Shown: positions 1 to 5,304 of the stretch, piece by piece | How positions within the stretch are numbered: position 1 is the first letter of the stretch | Layout of the letters: every line of letters begins with the position of its first letter | Assembly (NCBI GenBank): GCA_003669255.1 | Contig: QWPO01000152.1 | Span: 1 to 11,466 of the forward strand | Origin: Planctomycetota bacterium | GTDB lineage: Bacteria > Planctomycetota > Planctomycetia > Pirellulales > UBA1268 | Direction of reading: 5' to 3' | Length of the DNA: 11,466 bases | Made by a program: the position numbers and the translations under genes | Notes under the pieces: generated by a model | What the model was told of the DNA's origin: nothing | Database searches by the model: none | The model's input: only the letters and a program-made list of their open reading frames with translations

Positions 1-62
1 GGCAAACCACGCTGGACGCTGCGTCTGGTGGTGGTTCGTCCCACGCCTCACGGCGTTGGGCT
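1..62 (-). repeat. Composite hairpin repeat, unit B, inverted copy
   Basis: The reverse complement matches 455-520 almost base for base over about 60 positions. It contains the hairpin core ACGCC-GTGA-GGCGT flanked by CCC/GGG. The similarity reaches base 1, so the element probably extends left of the window. It runs directly into the mqnE remnant. Confidence 0.85.
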
Positions 63-379
63 TCAACAACCCAACGCGCGAGAATCAAGTGTTAACCGTA
101 TCAGCTCATGAACTCTTCGAGCGCTTCGCGGAGCATCTCGGCATCGGCACGGCGCAGGCCTCGCTCGCCTACGGCGCCGACGACATCGACGGCACGGTCC
201 GCCACGAGCTCATCTACCACGACGCCGGCGCTACCACGCCCGAGGTGCTGTCGGTCGAGCACATCCAGCGGCTGATCCGCGAGGCGGGCCGCGAGCCGGT
301 GGAACGCGACACGCTCTACCACCGTGTGGTCCGTGACGGCACGGCATGGCGGGCGAGCGAGCCGGTCACCGTCGGCTGA
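56..379 (+). pseudogene. mqnE: C-terminal remnant of aminofutalosine synthase MqnE fused to a repeat
   Basis: MqnE is a radical SAM enzyme of the futalosine route to menaquinone. Residues ~29 to 95 of this 107-residue frame look like the extreme C-terminus of that family: a TAQ-x-ALxYGADDIDGTV-like stretch, then IYHDAGATTP and LIREAGREPVERDTLY. Full-length MqnE is roughly 370 residues, so about three quarters is absent, including the CxxxCxxC cluster-binding motif. Residues 1-28 do not resemble MqnE. The TTG at 56 lies inside a repeat element (1-62), and the frame is open back to the window edge, so the true 5' limit is unknown. The alternative is an in-frame repeat insertion into an otherwise intact gene whose 5' part lies left of the window. 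The MqnE assignment comes from remembered family motifs and was not searched. The frame ends with TGA, followed by more repeats. Confidence 0.62.
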
Positions 380-425
380 GGCGGGGTCGTGCGGCGCAGA
401 GGCCACGGCCCGAGCGGCCCGAGCA

Positions 426-452
426 GTCCGCGGCCTTACGGCCGGTCGGCTT
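426..452 (+). repeat. Composite hairpin repeat, unit A
   Basis: This carries the CGGCC-TTAC-GGCCG hairpin (431-444) followed by GTCGGCTT. The same unit recurs at 517-543 and 9553-9577. On the opposite strand the loop reads GTAA, the same class of loop as unit B. Confidence 0.8.
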
Positions 453-454
453 GT

Positions 455-516
455 CCAAGCCCAACGCCGTGAGGCGTGGGACGAACCACCACCAGATGCC
501 GAGTCCAGCGTGGTGC
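455..516 (+). repeat. Composite hairpin repeat, unit B with linker
   Basis: The unit begins CCAAGCCCAACGCC, with loop GTGA and the closing arm GGCGTGGG, followed by a conserved tail (GAACCACCACC, then TCCAGCGTGG). It is flanked on both sides by unit A, giving an A-B-A arrangement in the gap between the 3' ends of the mqnE remnant and recG. Confidence 0.85.
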
Positions 517-543
517 GCCCGCGGCCTTACGGCCGGTCGGCTT
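517..543 (+). repeat. Composite hairpin repeat, unit A (second copy)
   Basis: This is identical to 429-452 across CGCGGCCTTACGGCC and GGTCGGCTT. The B-linker-A order at 455-543 is repeated at 9476-9577, so B and A probably move as one composite unit. Confidence 0.8.
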
Positions 544-579
544 AGACGGCACGGTGATCGATGCCGTTTGGGAGCAGAC

Positions 580-603
580 ACACAGGTTGAAAACCCGTGC
601 TAC
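580..603 (-). repeat. REP-like CAGGTT hairpin with GTAG
   Basis: Read on the minus strand it is GTAG followed by GCACGGGTT, a TTC loop and AACCTGTGT. One arm base differs from the perfect copy at 8300-8323. It lies 28 bases past the recG stop codon on the recG strand and could act as an mRNA 3' end structure. No T-run follows, so there is no support for a classical terminator. Confidence 0.8.
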
Positions 604-631
604 GGGATCAGCGAGAGGCGGCACGATACGC

Positions 632-2743
632 TCAGCCGATCTTACCGAGGCCGAGCGTCTCGCCCCAGCGGTCGAGGATCAGCTTCCGCAGCCGCTCGAG
701 TGCCGGATCGGCGAGGTCGGGATCCCGCTGAAAGAGATCGAGGGCATCGCGGCGGGCCTCGGCTACGACCGTGCCGTCGCGGAGCAGGTCGGCGAGATAG
801 AGCGGCGGCATCCCGCTCTGCTTCGTGCCCACGAGATCTCCCGGTCCCCGCAGCAGCAGATCTTTCTCGGCGAGCTGAAAGCCATCGGTCGTGGCTACAA
901 AGGCATCCACGCGGGGATGCGGGTCGGACTGCGTCGAGGTCACGGCCCCGCAGATGCCCTGTGTGGCCCCGCGGGCCACGCGGCCACGAAGCTGATGGAG
1001 CTGCGCCAGGCCGAACGACTCGGCGTCGAGGATCGTCATGATCGTCGCCTCGGGCACGTCGATCCCCACCTCGATCACGCTGGTGGCCACGAGCACGTCG
1101 AGCTTCCCCTCGCGAAACTCCTCCATCACTGCCGCCTTCTCCTTCGCCTTGAGCCGGCCGTGGACGAGCCCCAGTCGAAAGGCCTCCAGCGGGCCGTTGG
1201 CGAGCGACTCGTAGGCCGAGGAGATGCTGGCGAGGTCGCGCTTCGACTCCTCCACCGCCGGCACGACCACGTAGCCGCGGCGACCGCCGGCAAGCTTCTT
1301 CTGCACAAACTCCCACCAGCGGTCGAGGTCGTCGGGGCCAACGCGGTAGGTGGCCACCGGCTGACGGCCCGGGGGCGGCTCGTCGAGCACCGACACGTCG
1401 AGGTCGCCGTAGACCGCATGGGCGATCGTCCGCGGGATCGGCGTGGCCGTCATCACGAGCGTGTGCGGCTCGGCCTGGCCCTGCTGGAGCACCGCCCGCT
1501 GGAGCACGCCGAAGCGATGCTGCTCGTCGATCACCACCAGGCCGAGGTGCTTGAACTGGGCGGCCCCCGCGACGAGGGCCTGCGTGCCGACGACGATGCC
1601 GGCGGTGCCGGCGGCGATCCGCGCAATCGCGGATTCCCGCTGCTTCGCCGTCTGACCGCCCACGAGCAGCTCGACCTCAACGCCACTCCCGGCAAGCAGC
1701 CGCGAGAGCGTTTGATGGTGCTGCCGGGCGAGGAGCTCCGTGGGCGCCATGATCGCCGCCTGAAATCGCTCGGCCGAGTCGGGCGACACCCGCGTGCCGA
1801 CCGCGGCAAGCATCGCGTAGACCGCGATCGCCGTCTTGCCGCTGCCCACGTCTCCCTGCAGGAGCCGGTTCATCGGCTCGGCCCGCGCCATGTCGGCCGC
1901 GATCTCGCCGCAGACCCGCTGCTGGGCGGGCGTGAACTGAAACGGAAACCGCGCGCGGATCCGGGCGTCGAGCCGGGCGTCAACCGCGATCGCCGGCGCC
2001 GCCTTGGCCTGCTGCTGCTGGCTGCGATGCATCCGCAGCGCCAGCTGCAGCATCAGCAGCTCCTGGTAGACAAACCGCCGCCGCGCCGCGTCGATCATCT
2101 CATGGCTCGACGGGCAGTGGATCTCGCGAAACGCCTGTTCGATCGAGAGCAGCCCCTTCACGGCGAGCATTTCCTCGGGAAGCGCCTCGGGGCAGACGCC
2201 CGCGGCGTGGTCGAGCGCCGCGGCCACCGCAAGCCGCACGTGCGACTGCTGCACGCCCTCCGCGAGCGGATAGACGGCGAGCCAGTCGGAGGCGTGGGCC
2301 TGCTCGCTGCCGGCGAGCCAGCGAACCTCGGGATGGGCAAACTCCCACACGCCGCTGGCGAGCCGCGGCTGGCCGGCGATCACCACCTTCATCCCCTTGG
2401 CGAACCGCTTCGCCATGAACGGCATGTTGAACCACAACGCCCGCACCCGGCCGGCGCCGCAGGCGAGCGACACGCAGAGCATGGTGCGGCCGGAGTAGAG
2501 CGTCCGCGAGCCAGTATCAATCACCTCGCCGGCGATCGAGGCATGCTCGCCCTCGCGGAGGTCGGTGAAGGCATGGGCGCCGGAGAAGTCGCGGTATTCC
2601 CGCGGGAAGTGCATCAGGGCGTCGCGGACCGTCACCAGGCCGAGCTTGACGAGCTTCTCGGCCCGCGCGGTCCCCACCCCCGGCAGCCGCTCGAGGCGGG
2701 TGCCGAGGCTCGCTTCACGAACCGTTGGCGTGGGAACGTCCAT
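632..2743 (-). CDS. recG: ATP-dependent DNA helicase RecG
   Basis: RecG is a monomeric superfamily 2 double-stranded DNA translocase that reverses stalled forks, drives branch migration and unwinds R-loops. The 703-residue product matches the usual family length. In order it shows an N-terminal helical region with a GVGTARAEKL helix-hairpin-helix-like turn (22-31), the OB-fold wedge region (~60-145), Walker A GDVGSGKT (297-304), APTELLARQH (333-342), Walker B DEQHRFGV (406-413), TATPIPR (432-438), SVIEVGIDVP (555-564), QLRGRVAR (584-591) and a C-terminal LLLRGPGDLVGTKQSG stretch typical of RecG. All helicase motifs look intact. An in-frame TAA at 2753-2755 makes ATG 2743 the first possible ATG; no strong ribosome site precedes it. 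A 313-base hairpin array separates it from rnhA, so it may have its own promoter or be read from upstream. Confidence 0.97.
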   Translation of the reverse strand: MDVPTPTVREASLGTRLERLPGVGTARAEKLVKLGLVTVRDALMHFPREYRDFSGAHAFTDLREGEHASIAGEVIDTGSRTLYSGRTMLCVSLACGAGRVRALWFNMPFMAKRFAKGMKVVIAGQPRLASGVWEFAHPEVRWLAGSEQAHASDWLAVYPLAEGVQQSHVRLAVAAALDHAAGVCPEALPEEMLAVKGLLSIEQAFREIHCPSSHEMIDAARRRFVYQELLMLQLALRMHRSQQQQAKAAPAIAVDARLDARIRARFPFQFTPAQQRVCGEIAADMARAEPMNRLLQGDVGSGKTAIAVYAMLAAVGTRVSPDSAERFQAAIMAPTELLARQHHQTLSRLLAGSGVEVELLVGGQTAKQRESAIARIAAGTAGIVVGTQALVAGAAQFKHLGLVVIDEQHRFGVLQRAVLQQGQAEPHTLVMTATPIPRTIAHAVYGDLDVSVLDEPPPGRQPVATYRVGPDDLDRWWEFVQKKLAGGRRGYVVVPAVEESKRDLASISSAYESLANGPLEAFRLGLVHGRLKAKEKAAVMEEFREGKLDVLVATSVIEVGIDVPEATIMTILDAESFGLAQLHQLRGRVARGATQGICGAVTSTQSDPHPRVDAFVATTDGFQLAEKDLLLRGPGDLVGTKQSGMPPLYLADLLRDGTVVAEARRDALDLFQRDPDLADPALERLRKLILDRWGETLGLGKIG

Positions 2744-2786
2744 CCCGAGAGTTTAGGGGCGAAGGTTCGGCCTGAACATTCCTGCA

Positions 2787-2866
2787 CCGCAGGTTGCCAA
2801 CCGGTGCCGCAGCCGACCGCAGGTTACCAACCTGCGGCTACGTTTTGATTGCCACCCTGCGGCTAC
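2787..2866 (-). repeat. Degenerate REP-like hairpins upstream of recG
   Basis: There are three units of the CCGCAGGTT...AACCTGCGG variant. The one at 2787-2807 is decayed (AACCGGTGC arm), the one at 2817-2841 is a good hairpin ending CTAC (GTAG on the minus strand), and 2851-2866 is only a right half ending CTAC. They lie between recG and the REP units at 2876-3060. Confidence 0.7.
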
Positions 2867-2875
2867 TGCCCCGAC

Positions 2876-2899
2876 GTAGCACAGGTTGTCAACCTGTGC
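2876..2899 (+). repeat. REP-like GTAG hairpin
   Basis: GTAG (2876-2879) is followed by the arms CACAGGTT and AACCTGTG around a GTC loop. It is in the orientation opposite to the units at 2817-2841 and 2942-2965. Confidence 0.85.
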
Positions 2900-2908
2900 C
2901 GAAACCAA

Positions 2909-3060
2909 GTAGCACAGGTTTTCAACCTGTGCCAAATACGACCGCAGGTTGAAAACCTGCTCTACATTTCAACCTGTGCCGAATACAACCGCAGGTTGCC
3001 AACCTGCGGCTACTTACTAACCTGTGCCGAATACGACCGCAGGTTGAAAACCTGCTCTAC
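2909..3060. repeat. BIME-like tandem array of REP-like hairpins
   Basis: The array has a full plus-oriented unit (2909-2932, GTAG first) and three minus-oriented units (2942-2965, 2989-3013, 3037-3060, each ending CTAC). Before the second and third of these sit remnants of the plus unit (2967-2979 and 3019-3027). A linker CCGAATACRA or CCAAATACGA joins each pair. Counting from the AACCTGTGCC block (2924, 2971, 3019), the period is 47 then 48 bases, three times. The last GTAG overlaps the rnhA stop codon. There is no spacer diversity of the CRISPR kind. Confidence 0.88.
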
Positions 3061-3545
3061 ATTCCGTTCCGCTGCAGCTCCTTATACGCCTCCACGGCCA
3101 GCCGGTCGCACTCCTCGTTTTCCGCGTGACCGGAATGGCCCGCCACATACGTAAACCGGATCGTGTGCGCGGACGCCAGCCGGTCGAGCTCGCGCCACAC
3201 GTCTTCATTCTTCACCGGCACGAGCTTCCCCTTCTCCTTCCGCTTCCAGCCCTGCTGCTTCCAGCGGGGCAGCCACTCGGAGAGCCCGGTGCCCACATAC
3301 TTGCTGTCGGTCACGAGTTCCACCACCGTTGGCCGCTTGAGCTGCTTGAGCCCCTCGACGACGGCTGTGAGCTCCATGCGGTTGTTCGTCGTGGCGGGTT
3401 CGGCGCCGGAATCCTTCGTCTCCCGGCCGGTCCCCGGATGCCGCAGGATGTAGGCCCAGCCGCCCGGGCCCGGATTGCCACTGCAGGCGCCGTCGGTAAA
3501 GAGCACCACCTCCGCCTCGTCACGATCCTTCGCCATCACGGGCAT
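3057..3545 (-). CDS. rnhA: Ribonuclease HI
   Basis: RNase HI cleaves the RNA strand of RNA-DNA hybrids such as R-loops and primers, using two metal ions. The 162-residue product is close to the E. coli enzyme in length and has the whole active site: D18 in FTDGACSGNPGPGG, E58 in NNRMELTAV, D80 in VTDSKYV, H137 in AGHSGH and D147 in ENEECDRLA. The frame is open farther upstream, but that part overlaps the kinase gene and looks non-coding. The ATG at 3545 has GAGGAAAGG just before it (3546-3554), so I chose it over the ATG at 3536. It lies 31 bases after the kinase stop, which suggests one transcript. The TAG stop is supplied by the GTAG of a REP-like hairpin. Confidence 0.96.
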   Translation of the reverse strand: MPVMAKDRDEAEVVLFTDGACSGNPGPGGWAYILRHPGTGRETKDSGAEPATTNNRMELTAVVEGLKQLKRPTVVELVTDSKYVGTGLSEWLPRWKQQGWKRKEKGKLVPVKNEDVWRELDRLASAHTIRFTYVAGHSGHAENEECDRLAVEAYKELQRNGM

Positions 3546-3554
3546 CCTTTCCTC
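3546..3554 (-). promoter_or_regulatory. Ribosome binding site of rnhA
   Basis: On the minus strand GAGGAAAGG abuts the ATG at 3545, with GAGG five bases from it. It decides the start between the two nearby in-frame ATGs and against the long N-terminal extension. Confidence 0.65.
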
Positions 3555-3576
3555 AAACCGCGCTTCTGAATCGACC

Positions 3577-5298
3577 CTAGACCACTTCCCGCACGCCGCC
3601 CACTTCGAGCGGCGCGATCCCGTTGTCGCCGGCTGACAACCTGAGCGGTAGGCGGATCGTGAACTGGCTTCCCCGCCCGAGCTGGCTCTCCACCGAGACG
3701 TCGCCACCGAGGAGCCGGCAGAGTTCACGAACGATCGACAGGCCGAGCCCGGTGCCAGAAAACTCCCGCGTCATCGCGTCGTCACCCTGGAAGACGTGCC
3801 CCTGACGGAACTTCTCGAAGATCGTCTGCCGCTCCTCCTCCGCGATGCCGACGCCCGTGTCGACCACCTCGATCAGGAACGCCTTGGCCGGCCCCTCTTC
3901 AGACTCGTCGAGGCGGCCGATCACGTCCACGCGGCCCCCCTCGGGCGTGAACTTCACGGCGTTGGAGAGGAGGTTGGCGAGGATCTGCTGCACCTTCGCC
4001 TGATCTTGCTCCACCGCCTCGAGGCCCGGCCCCACGTCGTGCAACAGGTCGATCCGCTTGCGCTCCGCGAGGGGACGGGCCATGTCGCACTGGGCTGACA
4101 CCACCGACTCCACGGCAAACACCGTCGGCCGGACCTCCATCTTGCCGGCCTCGATCTTCGCCAGGTCGAGGATGTCGTTGATCATCTCCAGGAGCATCCG
4201 GCCGGAGGTGCGAATGTTTTCCACGTAGCGCTTCTGCTTTGGATCGAGCGACTCGATCGAGCTGAGCACTTCGGAGAAGCCGATGATGCTGTTGAGCGGC
4301 GTGCGGAGTTCGTGGCTCATGGTCGCCAGAAAATCCCCCTTGAGCCGGTTCATCTCGTAGAGGTTGAGGTTGGCCTGGGCGAGCTCGTCGACCTTTCCGT
4401 CGAGTGCGCCGTTGGTCTTCCGGAGTTCCTCCTGGGAATCGATCAGGCCGCGGAGCATGCGGTTGAAGGCCAGCCCAAGATCCTCGAACTCGTCGGCGGT
4501 GTGGATGTTGGCACGGGCATCGAGGTTGCCGCGACGGATCTCCTCGCTCACGTTCCGCAGGTGGTCGAGCGGCTTGACGATCACGTACCGCACGATCGCG
4601 TAGGCCACGAGCATGGCCAGAAAGACGGTCATGAACGCCGTCGTCAGCAGGATGGCCCGGTTCCGGTTGATCGCCTTGCGGGTCGCCGCGTCGGGCATCA
4701 CCACCTTCACCACCGCCATCAGGTCGTTCTCCGCCTGAAGCGGATGGAGCGTTTCGTCGGGGCCGGCAGGCTGGTCGCCGATCAGCCCGCGGACCTGATG
4801 GCACACGAGGCAGCTCTTCTTGGCCCGCACCGGCTGGTAGTAGTGATACTCGGAGGCATCCTCGGTGCGGCACTCGCGGTACTCGGTCACCGGCGCGCCG
4901 TTGGGGCCGATCGCCGGCTCGGGCGCCGGCCGGTCGCGGAAGTAGTCGAGGACGGCCGCATCAAGCCGCTTGTAGCCGGCCCGCTCCTCGGGCGTGGCGT
5001 CGGGGTCGAGGAGCCGCCAGCTGTAGGGCTGGTTTTGGAGGGTGCGGCCGAGCGTCTCGATGAGGCTCGTGTACTGCTGCTCCTTCTCCAAGGTCTTCCA
5101 GTGGTACTGGAGCATGATGGCGTCAACGAGATGCCTGCCGGTGCTCCGCGTGGTCGCGTAGACGAGCTGCTCGGTGCGGCTGCCATACCACCAGAAGCTG
5201 CCGGCGATCAGCAGGAACAGACAGAGCCCGAACAGGAAGCGGCATTTCCGCTCCAGGCTCGTCTCGCCGAGGATGTCGGTGATCGTTCGGTACGCCAT
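3577..5298 (-). CDS. Membrane sensor histidine kinase with Tll0287-like (DUF3365) CxxCH domain
   Basis: This is a 573-residue sensor kinase. Visible order: a membrane segment at ~21-38; an extracytoplasmic region (~40-212) resembling Tll0287-like/DUF3365 domains and ending in KKSCLVCHQ, a CxxCH haem-c motif at 163-167; a second membrane segment at ~215-240; a HAMP domain at ~240-292; a coiled coil at ~285-320; the phosphoacceptor His329 in MSHELRTPLN; the ATPase N box LANLLSNAVKF (440-450); DTGVGI (480-485); and GTGLGLSI (515-522). Related domains are thought to sense redox state or small ligands, but the ligand here is unknown. No response regulator and no receiver domain are in the window, so its partner is unknown. 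Only 6 bases separate the priA stop from the ATG, and no clear ribosome site is seen, which suggests translational coupling to priA. Kinase function is near certain; the sensory domain assignment is good but was not searched. Confidence 0.93.
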   Translation of the reverse strand: MAYRTITDILGETSLERKCRFLFGLCLFLLIAGSFWWYGSRTEQLVYATTRSTGRHLVDAIMLQYHWKTLEKEQQYTSLIETLGRTLQNQPYSWRLLDPDATPEERAGYKRLDAAVLDYFRDRPAPEPAIGPNGAPVTEYRECRTEDASEYHYYQPVRAKKSCLVCHQVRGLIGDQPAGPDETLHPLQAENDLMAVVKVVMPDAATRKAINRNRAILLTTAFMTVFLAMLVAYAIVRYVIVKPLDHLRNVSEEIRRGNLDARANIHTADEFEDLGLAFNRMLRGLIDSQEELRKTNGALDGKVDELAQANLNLYEMNRLKGDFLATMSHELRTPLNSIIGFSEVLSSIESLDPKQKRYVENIRTSGRMLLEMINDILDLAKIEAGKMEVRPTVFAVESVVSAQCDMARPLAERKRIDLLHDVGPGLEAVEQDQAKVQQILANLLSNAVKFTPEGGRVDVIGRLDESEEGPAKAFLIEVVDTGVGIAEEERQTIFEKFRQGHVFQGDDAMTREFSGTGLGLSIVRELCRLLGGDVSVESQLGRGSQFTIRLPLRLSAGDNGIAPLEVGGVREVV

Positions 5299-5304
5299 GG
5301 CGAG

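Noticed and set aside
476..2848. Long plus-strand open frame opposite recG (790 codons)
   Set aside because: It is antisense to a clear RecG gene, begins inside repeats, and has an Arg/His/Gly-rich composition with no domain. GC-rich codon use leaves the opposite frame open.
2787..3060. Possible CRISPR array
   Set aside because: The repeats are hairpins in both orientations with a constant short linker and no variable spacers of 30 bases or more. No cas genes are present.
3546..3728. N-terminal extension of RNase HI by 61 residues
   Set aside because: It overlaps the end of the kinase gene, is Ser/Arg-rich, and a good ribosome site sits directly before the ATG at 3545.
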